64,000 bases of DNA from Pyricularia pennisetigena (Eukaryota > Ascomycota > Sordariomycetes > Magnaporthales > Pyriculariaceae). The stretch's first letter is position 1. The number at the start of each line of letters is the position of its first letter. Both the position numbers and the translations under genes were made by a program. Positions 32,704 to 43,573 of the stretch are shown here, one piece after another. The stretch spans positions 1,488,001 to 1,552,000 of the forward strand of contig NW_021940918.1 of assembly GCF_004337985.1 (NCBI RefSeq), given 5' to 3'. The notes below the pieces were generated by a model. The model saw only the letters and a program-made list of their open reading frames with translations, ran no database searches and was not told where the DNA came from.

Positions 32704-33784
32704 CTGTCAAGCAAGTTTGACAGGGAAGTGAGGTTTGAAGTGGAGGTCGGTCAACAAGAGATACCATACAACCCAGTGACCTGATGCAGGATAAGTAAAT
32801 TAGGTCGGAACATGCAATTGTGGGTGATCAATGACAGGTTATTGGGCTCCCAGTTGCTGAACATTTGCATCTTGCGTGAACTGTTCCGAATCGTCTCTTG
32901 ATGCAGCAATCAAGCCTTGCTCTCCTGTCAGTCCCGGCAGTCTGACATATGTTGGTCAGTCAGTGATGCAACGACTTGTTTTTGTTCTCGTAGTTTCCCA
33001 CAAAATTTGCGGGACAGAGATCAACAAAAGTAAAGTAAGTTGGTATTTTGAGCACTTTGGCCACCCCCTCATTTATTTGTTTCTGACGATAACATAGCCA
33101 TTAACAGGGGGAATTTCAGGCGCATCCGAAAACGAAAGAAAGAGAATCGGGACGTTTGCCAACGGTGTAAATCGATTGAAACTCACGACAGAGGGTTAGG
33201 GGAACCTGCGACTAAGTGGCTGGGCTGGGCTTTTGCCGGGCAAGCCGGGGTAAGGTAGTGAGAAAAAAAAGCTGTGACAATTGCATCCTGTGGAGACCTC
33301 GGAATCAGACTAATTAATGGGCCGTGCTCGGTGTGCTCTGCTTCGGACGTCGTCATCTCTTGGCAGCAAGCGCCCAACCAGTGAGTGTTAGCTTCCAAGC
33401 TCCGTGCGGCTCCATCTTTGACCCGGACTGACCAAGCCCAAAGTTGATCAACCAACCTCACCTACTCCGCTCCCTCCTCAGTATCATCGCCAGCCGACCA
33501 AGGCTGCCACTTCTCTTCAAAGCTGTATACTACAAACAGTTACAGCAAATTGCAGAGCCACAACCGAGTCGTCTCCTCAGCAGCAAAGCAAGCTCAAGTC
33601 ATTTCGTCATACTCGAGCTTTCCAGACAACCCCCCGCCCCCACATGGGGATTACACTAGCTGCCACCTGCAGGGCCGACAGGAGACTGGAACCACAACAA
33701 CCTCACCGAGACCCTTTTGCTTAATTGCCTGTTTGACTCCTGAGAAACAAACTTCTGCGTCTGCAGAAACTTTCAGCTTGCAAC
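32704..33784. other. divergent intergenic region membrane protein / SNX41
   Basis: About 1.1 kb with no recognisable gene. Short open frames at 32876-33097, 33183-33461 and 33550-33828 have no family resemblance. The last 300 bases are likely SNX41 leader. Confidence 0.45.
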
Positions 33785-36044
33785 ATGTGGAACGACGAGG
33801 ACAACAACCCTTATGGGAACAACTTTGACAGGCGCGATTCTTTCACCTCTTCTTCCGTGAACCCGGTTTCTCCTACGCGCGACTGTGAGTTTTTATGTTA
33901 CGTCGCAAATCACTAGGTGGCTGTCGTGCGCTTCTGTTTCTCGAGGGGCACATCGGAACCATACGATTGCCGACTGATGGATGAAATTCCGCTGGACAAT
34001 GAAGACGCTGACAGCGACTGGGATTTGTTAGATCCTCGGTACGACCAGCCGCAGACACCATCATCCACCGGAGATGAGGCTCCACCTCCACGCGCGTACG
34101 GTGTACCAGCAAGCGATGATACCGAAAGCGATCGCGAATCTGCGGCGGGACATGGCGAACTTGTGCCCAGGCGAAAGCCGGGTGGCTACGACAGCCGTAT
34201 CGAGCAGATTCTTTACGAACATCCTGAGCTCCCGATCCTTATCACCGATGCCGGCAAGAGCTTAGAGAGCGGTGGCAGATATATCGTCTACACAATAAGG
34301 ACTGGAGTATGTGAAGGACTTCTCCCACGCTCGCTACTGACAATTATGAACTGACCTTATATTGCCAGGACCTTGAGGTACGGAGACGGTACTCCGAGTT
34401 TGCTTCCTTGCGAGATGCCCTTACACGCCTACACCCGACCCTCATCATCCCACCGATTCCAGAAAAGCACACCATGGCCGACTACGCGGCCAACCCCACC
34501 AACGCCAAGCAAGATCAGCAGATTATTGATCTGAGGAAGCGCATGTTGGCTGTCTTTCTCAATCGATGCCGACGAATGGAGGATATCAGAAAGGACGGAG
34601 TATGGTGGAGGTTCCTAGATCCGAACGCCAGCTGGGTAAGCAGCTATTCATATAAGTATCCTTTAACCTGCAATGAGTGCGATTTGTGCAGTAAGCTGAC
34701 AACCTCTTGCGATAGAGCGAGGTCCTTCACTCGCATCCAGTGGCATCCATTCCCAAGTCTGTATTGAGAGCACCGCCGCTGGATACTGCGAATCCCACCC
34801 CTGCCCATAGTTACCTTCCCGTTCCATCAAGCTCGGCCAAGCTTAGGATTGGCTCCAACGGCGTACAGTCTGATCATATCGCAAATGCATCCGCCGGGCA
34901 GCCTCGTCTCCCGTCCGACACAAGCAACTTGAGCGAACAAGAACTTGACCCTTATTTCAACTCCTTTGAGGCTTCAATAAAGGAACTGGAGCAGCTTCTT
35001 GCCGGGCCTATGGAAAAGGTCAATAGGAGAACCCTCAATCACTTGTCATCACTGGCAGCAGATCTTTCGGAACTAGGTGCTAGGTACAATGCGTTTGCGT
35101 TGTCGGAACAGGCGCCGTCACTTGGGCCAGCTATCGAACGGGTTGGACAAGCGTTTGACTCATCCTATATTGCAACAGAGGAGCTCTCTAGCTCACTAGG
35201 CGCTAGTTTCGCCGAGCCCATGCGGGAAAATGCTCAGTTTGCAGGCGTGGTTAGGAGTGTTCTCAGGTACAGGGTCTTGAAGCGCGTACAGCAGGAGATG
35301 ACGAACGAGGAGCTCAACAAAAAGAGGGCTCTGCTCGACCAACTTGAGCGCAGCGAGGCGGAAGCTCGTCGAATCGACCAGTATCTTAGCGGCAGCCAGA
35401 CGATCCAACCTCCAAGGAGATCGGCTAGCGCTCGCGACTCGTCAACCTCACAACCTGCTTATCAGCAGCATAGGCGCGACGGTAGCCAGGAGGATACCGC
35501 CTCGATTGATTCGGACTTTCCACCTACCCATGGCGATCTTGCCTCGGCACCATCTGCTAAGATCGGGGCGCCAGAGCGAGGTAGTGGTGGTGGCAGCAGC
35601 CCCGGCCATAAGAAGGCGGCGAGTGGCAACTCTATCACCAACAAGATCTTTGGCCCGATCAGGCATGCCGTGCAAGGGGTTGTCGACCATGACCCGGAAC
35701 GCACGAGGCGCGATACGATTGGCAAAACACGCGAATCCATCAGTCAATTGGAGCAGGCACAGGTTGCCGTAGCGAAGGATGTCGTGGAAGCAAGTGCGAG
35801 TGTACTTAGGGATATGAAGAGATTCCAGCGGGAGAAGGAGGATGACTTGAAACGTTATATGGTAAGTTCAATGGCTTGTAGCAACCCTGGATGAAGAACG
35901 TTGTATTCCGACTTGGATTTGCTAACTTTGCTTCCCGTACCACCACAGCTGGCATACGCCAAGTCACAGATTGAATGGGCAAAGAAGAACAAGGAGACTT
36001 GGGAAGAGGCCAAGGTGGAGATCAACAAGATCGATGAGTCTTGA
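33785..36044 (+). CDS. SNX41: sorting nexin Snx41/Atg20-type (PX-BAR)
   Basis: Five exons, 33785-33884, 34032-34306, 34369-34635, 34716-35861 and 35949-36044, give 627 aa. The N-terminus MWNDEDNNPYGNNFDRRDSF is typical of filamentous-fungal Snx41. The PX domain spans about residues 105-225, with RYIVYTIRTGDLEVRRRYSE carrying the PI3P-binding RRYSEF and PPIPEKH and RRMEDIR further on. The BAR-like region runs from LDPYFNSFEASIKELEQLL to the end, interrupted by a ~130-residue disordered Ser/Pro-rich insert (about 430-560) and resuming at KTRESISQLEQAQVAVAKDV. The protein works on endosomes in retrieval of SNAREs and in selective autophagy. Intron 1 (147 bases) is the only acceptor choice that keeps frame: nearer AGs at 33916 and 33945 give early stops. 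A tail IEWAKKNKETWEEAK closes the protein. Confidence 0.87.
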
Positions 36045-37041
36045 GAAGAAAAAAAAAAAAGAAAAAAAAAGATTCGCTACTTCAGAGCGTGGGTGGGGTG
36101 TTTGGCATGAGAAGATTTGTAGTTTCTACTGGGCGGGATCAAGATTGCGATACTTCCATAATTTTTAATATCGCTTTGTTCATGTCCGCCCTGCCAGGCT
36201 TCGCATTCCATCTTCACAGTTCTAATTGCTTACTCTTCCTGATGGTTGAACATTAGTTTAGTGAAGCTTCACATCCGGCACCCATCAATTTTTCCATGGT
36301 TTGAGAAAATCTGTAATGGCTGGCCATTTCTGTGTCACGAGGTTGCCACGTTGATAGGATTGTTTTTTTCTTCATTTTTAAAGGTGTAAAATAAATAAAT
36401 AAGATCTTGCGCGCAATATCCAGGTTGCCAGGCTGTGATGCGAAGGCCAGTCTGATTACCCTACCAGTCATTCGATTAAGATTTACAATTCCCCACCAGC
36501 CCTTTGCCCCCACGGTCTTGCAGTAGTGGTGTTGGATTTTGATGGCAGAATATACTGTGGGCCAAGTGGGACCAATGCATGCCGGTCAGTGTCAAGAGGG
36601 TAATTGTACTTTAGTTCTTGGTTAGGTACGATAAGATAATGCAGGCGCAACCGGCTGGTTCATCCCTGGGGGTCGCGGTCGCGATCGCGTTCCGGTGAAA
36701 ATGAAAGAACTCTAGCATCGCATAACCTACCGTAACATTCACAAACGCTTTTCAAGTCGAGCATTGAAATTCTCCAATCCTCCATGTCACCTATCACCTA
36801 GGGCTTCCCTGGACTCCTAGAAGAGCATCAATACGATCGTATATACTTAGAGAGGAGGGACGCAGTTACCGTCGCGCATCCAACCTATAATCCAAGCGAT
36901 TCCCTCGAATTACAATATATCCCACGTCCTGTGGCTGTGTCAGATCCTCCCGTGCCGCTACCAGCAAGCGCAACTATCTACAGTAGGCACTGAGCTCGCC
37001 CAACAGGGCCTGGGCCCTGTCTCATTGCGAGGGACGGCGCC
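36045..37041. other. intergenic, SNX41 3' end and CEG1 promoter
   Basis: 997 bases with no gene recognised. A-rich runs follow the SNX41 stop. The palindromic string GGTCGCGATCGCG near 36675 is GC-rich against an AT-rich background. Confidence 0.45.
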
Positions 37042-38347
37042 ATGGAACAGCAACCTCAGAACCCGCCCGGGCTGTACCGGATCAGCGATATTAATAACCC
37101 TGGCCAGAACGTCGAGAAGCCAACTCGCTACTATGGAGAACATGCGCATGTGAGAAACGACAGTCGCTCAATATGGGAGCTTCGCAAAAACCTTCAGACC
37201 CTGTTGAACTTTCCAAAATCCGGGTTTCCTGGCGCGCAGCCAGTGAGCTTCCTACGTCGACATATCGAAGAGTTGAGGAGGGAAGAGTAAGTACATGAAT
37301 CAGCTACTGGAGAGCTTTCTTTCTTTCTCGCTCACTAGACGCTCTTGCCAACCCTGACTGCTAACATCGGACAGCTATTATGTCTGCGAGAAATCAGATG
37401 GTGTGCGCTACCTGCTGTGGTTAACAGAAGACGACCACGGCGGCGAGTGCCAGTATCTAATCAACCGCAAGAACGAATATTTCCACATCAACGAGACCCG
37501 ACTCCATTTCCCACTCCCGCCGCCCGAGGAGGACAAGGCAAAGTTCCACAAGGACACGATTGTGGATGGCGAGCTTGTTCTTGACGATGTTGGCGGTGGA
37601 CGCAAGGAGCCTGTTTTCTTGGTGTTTGATTGTCTTGTCATTGACGGCATGAGTCTAGTCGAGCGCACGCTGGACAAGAGGCTCGGCTACTTTAAGGAAC
37701 GAGTCTTCAAGCCGTACAAGGAGCTGTTTCGCGAATACCCTGATGAACAGCAATTCCAAGCGTTTCGGGTCGAGCTGAAGGACATGCAGGTCAGCTACGG
37801 CCTTGAGATGATGTTCCGTCAAGTGCTGCCAAAACTACGACACGGCAACGACGGTCTCATCTTTACGTGCCGGAACAGTAGTTACGTTTTCGGGACGGAC
37901 GATCACATAGTGAAGTGGAAACCGCCAGAGGAGAACACCATCGACTTCAAGCTGGCGCTTACCTTTCCCCGGGTGGAGCCGGACCCAGAGATCGACGGGC
38001 CTGACGCGGAACCGTACGAGGACTATGACAGTATACCGGTGGCCCAACTGCTCGCCTGGACTGGTAAGGGCAATCCAGAGACGCATTTTGGCGACCTTTA
38101 CCTGACCCCAGAAGAGTGGGAGGCGCTGAAAAAGCTCAACGAGCCGCTGCACGGTCGGGTCGTCGAGTGCGGACAGGACGAGCAAAAGCGGTGGCGGCTG
38201 CACCGGTTCCGCGATGACAAGGAGAATGGCAACTTCATCAAGGTCATGGGCAACGTCATGGAAAGCATCCGGGACGGCGTATCCGAGAAGGAGCTGATCG
38301 ACGCATCCAAAGGGATCAGAGATAGCTGGAAGCAAAGGGCAAGGTAG
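37042..38347 (+). CDS. CEG1: mRNA capping guanylyltransferase
   Basis: Exons 37042-37286 and 37375-38347 give 405 aa. Motif I is EKSDGVRYL, with Lys88 the expected GMP-accepting nucleophile. Motif III is FLVFDCLVIDG, motif IIIa is near VKLELKDMQ (here FRVELKDMQVSYG), motif IV is NDGLIFTCRNSSYVFG, motif V is DHIVKWKPPEENTIDF, and motif VI near the C-terminus is WRLHRFRDDKENGNF. The enzyme transfers GMP to diphosphate-ended pre-mRNA in the nucleus, paired with a separate RNA triphosphatase. The length is a little under yeast Ceg1 (459 aa). The intron splits the codon before YYVCEKSDG. The gene is tandem with SNX41 and convergent with the Ser/Thr-rich gene. Confidence 0.95.
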
Positions 38348-39445
38348 AAGGTTACGGCGGGCTTGTGGAAGGACCAGCGTGACTTTGTTTTGGGCGATGG
38401 CGGCGGCAAGTTCAAGTGTGAGATCCAAGGCTATACTAGTTTTTCTGCCCTTTTTTCTCTCTTGTTTTTTTCTTCTTTTTTACTCATATGCCTTCACCTT
38501 AACGACGTAGGGGGAATTTGGTGCACCACTGATGTTGAATATTACCCTCAGCCTCTTCATTTTATAAGCGATCGGCATTTGTCTCCTTTTTTTTCCCCGA
38601 GAGACTGGTCGTTAAGCTATGATGGTTCAACATCCTCCTCGCCGCCTGGGTTTTCAGCACATGAGAGTGGATTTGAATGCAGGGACATGTGCTCACGCAT
38701 GGATATATGTTCTCCTTCGTGACTTGCATAGTGCCAGGACATATATCAGGTGTCAAATAGCACTGAGTGCATTTGGCTACGAGTCGACACCCTAGATTCG
38801 TACAGTTGGATGGTTCTGTGATGATCACAGCAAGATAATGCGATGCGGCATACTACTTTATGGGTAAAAGCGAGGTTTCTCTCGTTTTGTATTATGGGTC
38901 AATGCTTCGTTTTCCCTCCATGCCGTTGAGTTATTGTATGTGAATTCCCGAAACCCAGTGAACACTTCTTCCAACTCTTTGCCTGACTGTGCCAACTAGA
39001 AAGCAGGCAGGTCGTGACAAGTTGAGAAGGTGTGAAGTACTAATATTACATTTTTGAGAATTGATTGGATCAGAAGTGAGACAATGCAGCTTGTACGTAT
39101 GAAACGCCACCAGTGGGATGTATCGCCAAATAAATCAGGATTGTTGGCTTTTCCCCCAGTCATGGTATCACGAACGCCGTGGCCTTGAAAAAAAAAACCC
39201 AGCTTGCTTCCTCCTCTGTTTTTCTTCCGAAAATGAAAAAAAAAGACCCAACGCCAAAGAAATGAAAAGAAAAAAAAATGTTTTCAATAAGGTTGTCTTG
39301 ATGAAGTGAAAAAGAAACATTTGCAAGTTGCCAAACCCTCAATACTTTCCTCAGTACCGAAATCTCGGCAATGCTTAAGGAAGCCTTGCAAGATCCTAGG
39401 AGCCGAGTAAGGGAGGGAACAACAAGAGTCAAGTCACCAGGATCC
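38348..39445. other. convergent 3' intergenic region
   Basis: 1.1 kb between CEG1 and the Ser/Thr-rich gene, AT-rich with T- and A-runs. No ORF with a recognisable product. Confidence 0.45.
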
Positions 39446-41064
39446 TCAGACAACGATCAAGAGGAAGCTGATTAGCATGAAAACGCAGTAATGAATGGCG
39501 CCGGATCCGGCGTTGCCATTGCCACCGAGACCAGCACCAGCCTGCTTGACGCCGCCGCTAGTCACGTAGGTTGACTGGGCTGGGTGCGGCGAGTTGTAGA
39601 AGCTGCGGGCGGTGCCCTTGACGGTGGTGGTGGTGATGTTGCGGAACATTGGGACACCCACGGAGCTCGTCTCTAGAATGAGCGAGGTGACGCTGCCGAT
39701 GCTGCCGATGCTGCTGCTGGTGGCCAGGGCCGGCGGGAGGGGTATCTCTTGGGGACCGGTGGCCGCCGGTTTGGAGACTGTGACGACAATGGTCGAATAA
39801 GAGGTCCAAGTGGTGGTGCCTGATACGGTCGAGAGCGGAAGTGCAGAGCTGGTCTCGAGGCCGCGGTCTGCGGAGGCTGTGGTGGTGGTGGTCTCCGTCT
39901 TGGTGCTGCAGGCATTGGACATGGATGCAAGGCTGCCAGAGATTGGCAAGACGCCACTGGTTTCTTGGACTGGAGTCGCGGTAGGCTCCGTGGTTGTGGG
40001 AGTGGTGGCCAGCTCAGAGGTCGTCTCGCTGGGAGTAACAATGGTGGGAATAACAGTGCTCGGGGTCTCTGTCATGGCGACCGTAGGTACCACGGAGCTG
40101 ATTTCAGTGGTGCTGGTAAGGGCAGAAGTCTCTAGTCCGATGGACCAGGGGGCTGAGGGGTAGTAGACGGTAACTGTGACAGGAACACAGTTGCCGACGT
40201 CAGAGACTGACGCCGAAATGGGGGCGACGGCTGAGGTCCCGAAGGGATTGGTGTACGAAACGAGAGACTGAGAGGAAGCGTAAACAGTTGTAGTGACGGT
40301 AGCAGTGGTAGTGGTGTCGGTGACTGTCAGGGTTGGGACAGTGACGACAACAGTAGTGGTTTCATCATAGATAGTCGTATCGGCCGAGGTAGCGCCCACA
40401 AGAGCAGCTTCGGTTTGAGTGACAGTGACCATGATTGTGGTTCCCACGGTGGCCATGTCGCTGAGAGGAAATATGCGTTAGTATGACGGCGTGCTTGTGC
40501 TATAGGATAATCCCAAGAGATATTAGAAGGTACTTACGAGACGATGTTGTCAGAGGCAACTGCGATCGCGCCTGATTCAATGTTAGCTACCTGGGCATTG
40601 GAAGACTACCAACCTGGAGAGACCAAAGGACTTACCGCCATGGGTGTGAGCAGGATCCTCATGGAAGATGTCACGGGCAGCAAGGACGTGGCCTTGAGCA
40701 TGATCAGCGCGCGAGAGGATGTCGTACTTCTCAGACAGGTTGGTGAACTCCTCATACAGATTGTCGTATTTTTTCTCGCCTGCTTAAAGATTTCAGAACC
40801 ACAAGGTTAACATATTGATATTTCTTTTTGTCAGTTCTTGGCAGTGGAGTTGAATAAGAACCTACCTTGAGCAATCTTGACGCCAAGCACAATCACACCC
40901 GCCGTACCCAGGAGGCAAAAGAGAACAATGAGGGCTGCGAGGACACGTCTAAGCGTGATGATGGGACCCTTCTTGCCTGGGGTGGTAGCAGGACCAGGAA
41001 GGTCGTGCTCGTCGTCACACTTGGCTGCCATCAAGGGCTGGCTGTTGTCGACGGTAGAAACCAT
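39446..41064 (-). CDS. Ser/Thr-rich membrane-anchored (cell-surface) protein
   Basis: Four exons in transcription order, 41064-40866, 40779-40636, 40571-40538 and 40460-39446, give 463 aa. Residues 1-38 are polar and include GKKGPIITLRR. Residues 40-62 (VLAALIVLFCLLGTAGVIVL) are a strong transmembrane or signal-anchor helix. A short coiled coil follows (EKKYDNLYEEFTNLSEKYDI). From about 125 to 430 the chain is extremely Thr/Ser/Val-rich (TTIMVTVTQTEAALVG, TTTVVVTVPTLTVTDTTTTA), as in O-mannosylated wall proteins. The C-terminus GGNGNAGSGA followed by IHYCVFMLISFLLIVV resembles a GPI-attachment signal. Having both a type II anchor and a GPI-like tail is unusual. I do not recognise a named family. 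Exon 2 has two adjacent acceptors (AAG, CAG) three bases apart. The promoter carries an (AG)8 repeat near 41254-41269. Confidence 0.7.
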
Positions 41065-43573
41065 TGCTTGTTGATTTGATTTTCTGATCAAACGAATGAC
41101 TACTGAAGGAAGAGGTAGATATGTTAGACAGAACCTTCAACAAGTGTCGCTCTGCGCAGGAGAGGAAAAGAGAGTGTGCGTCAAGAACGAGGGTGTTCAG
41201 TCGATATGACTACGAAAAGAACTGACTGTCTGACTGATGAAAAGACGTCGAGAAGAGAGAGAGAGAGAGGGTGAGAGTAAGAAACAAAAGATATGATTGA
41301 TGAGAGCCTGAAAACCTGCGTTGTGCTACCCCTCGTCAAGGAACCCGCAAAACAGCACAAACAACCGGCTGCGTTGTACAGCGGTTATCTCCCTGGTGCA
41401 CCGTACCTGGCAGATTGAAATTAAAGGTCGGCTTTGATTAAGTGATGCCACAAGGATGCCCCCAAGATGTACGGAAAGATGTAACAGGTGCAACATGAAG
41501 GTGGTGTTTTGGTACGAGTAGTGAGATGGGGATGGTGTTTTCTGTGTGAGAGAGGGAGACGGATGGGAGTGAAAGACAATCAACCCAAGAACGATGCAGC
41601 TACTGACCAGTTGGCAAGTTCTTCAAGATATTGAATCTGATACTGGAAAGTGGGAGTTGGTCTGGGATGAAATAGCAAGTTGTCTTGGAGTTTGTGGGAA
41701 AAAGAGAGTGAGGTTTTTGAGAGGAGATAAAAATTGGGGCGTCGAACAGGAATCAGACTGGCGGATTCTAAAAAGTTTGAATAAAAAGAAAATTCGCACG
41801 GGCTTGTCAGCGAGCTGTGAAAGCAAACAGTCCATCTACTCCAAAAAAAAGTGAGCTCGGGGTGAGGGCAAAGTGAGAAGAACCTGAGAGCAAGGTGGCC
41901 CAGCACATCTGGTAGCCCCTGAATCACGTTATGGCAACCAAGCCCTAGTTCAGGCACAAGAGAATGTCCAGTGACAACCCGTACTTCCCCGGAGTCTAGA
42001 AATGGAGTCGACCTTAGTATTTACCTTGGGGCAAGTTCTGAGCCATGGTGCACCGAGAAGTACTCGGATGTCACTTTGCAAGGCATGCTTCGCTGTGCCG
42101 GATATTGGCCCATTTATATACCATCCGGCATCGACGACCCTCTAGACACTCCCACATACGATGACCAACCCCTTATGATAGCATCGTCTGACCAAGGTCT
42201 GGTCAAGACCGGGAAATGAAAGCCTGAACATATGTACCAGAGGACTTCCTCGTCATCGCACTCTTCTCAATATCAGATGAATGAGGTTTGGGTCATCAAT
42301 GATAGTTGCATGGCCACTGATCATGACCCTCCGCTGAACTGTTACAAGAAAAAAACTGTAGAGCCGATGTGCTCACTCGAAAACTCAGGAACATTTGTTT
42401 CCCTGTATGATGCTATAAGTATAACCCGGTCCCCTCTCATACTTGGGACGTTGATAACAAGCTTAACATCTCATCTAGGTGGGAACTCCCAACATGAAGC
42501 AAGCACGTTGCTAACCAAGCACCTATCGTCAACCTCAAAGTGCTTTCTATTTTCACGGAAAGAGGAGTTCATGGGAAGTTGGTCATTTTGGCATCGAGCT
42601 GGAGGACTGGCAAATGTGTTAACAAAAGTGATAAATCATCGCCAAATCATGGCAGGATCCTGCAAGAAAACATAGACACTGCGCAACGTTGGCACGAGTA
42701 AGATCTTGACGGCAACGAACACCAAGACAAAAGGGACCATTCCGTCGGATATCGTTTCCTTGCTTTTTCTTTTTGTAGCCTTCTCGTAGAGCTGGTGTGA
42801 TTGTTAGACTGACTGTTTTTATCAACCATTGTGGTGCCGAAGTACCACGCATTTTGTTTGTCCATGGCCGCAGGAGCATACTGTTGTCCCTTGGTCTGGC
42901 CAATGAAAAGTGTCCATGCGGGTAAAAGGTAGATATAAAGTTTAGACAGGCACTGATGGTTGTCAACAACGATTTCTACACCATGGAAACCCAATGATTG
43001 TAACTGAGCTTTACACCAAACCAGTGGGAATAAATGAGACGTGAGCTTGAGCACAGACCACAATTACACCTAAGAAATGTCCACCCAGCCAAGCAGCATG
43101 GATCTTGCCAGGCGCAGATGGAGGCCAGCGGGGCTGTTTTAGGTGGGATCGTCCAATGGCTGCGATCGATGATCCACCAGCCCGCTCGCCTGCACTTTTG
43201 GCTGTAAATAGCGGGAGCAAGCCATGGCCATGCATGTCGAGTTGAGTTGTCGCCGTGTCGCGCGTATGCTGACCATCGCCAAAATAATTGAAAGTCACGT
43301 CCTTGCGCCGTGACGAAATCTGGCACTGTGACCGCCCCTCAACGCGTTTACGCCTCTCTTTCTTTTCATGTATTTTCTCGCCTGATATCCTTCGTGTGTG
43401 CGCGCATTGATAACATTGCCATTGATTTTGTTGCCCTTTTGTAAACATTCATCGCCACGCACAAACCGTTTTTAACACCCACCAGGTCCCCGTCCCTCCT
43501 CGGGCGCGTTCATTGCCGCCACGGTCAACTGCCTACATAGCCCCGCGCAACGCCAATTCTCAACGCAACACCC
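41065..43573. other. 2.5-kb divergent spacer upstream of PDS5
   Basis: No gene recognised. Open frames at 41580-41957 (-), 41971-42219 (+), 42232-42675 (+) and 43011-43448 (-) look non-coding. Features are an (AG)8 run at 41254-41269 and an ACGCGT MluI box at 43342-43347, 227 bases before the PDS5 ATG. Confidence 0.45.
43342..43347. promoter_or_regulatory. candidate MluI cell-cycle box upstream of PDS5
   Basis: ACGCGT within AACGCGTT. In yeasts MBF binds ACGCGT in G1/S genes, including cohesin genes. The role here is by analogy; a 6-mer alone is weak evidence. Confidence 0.35.
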
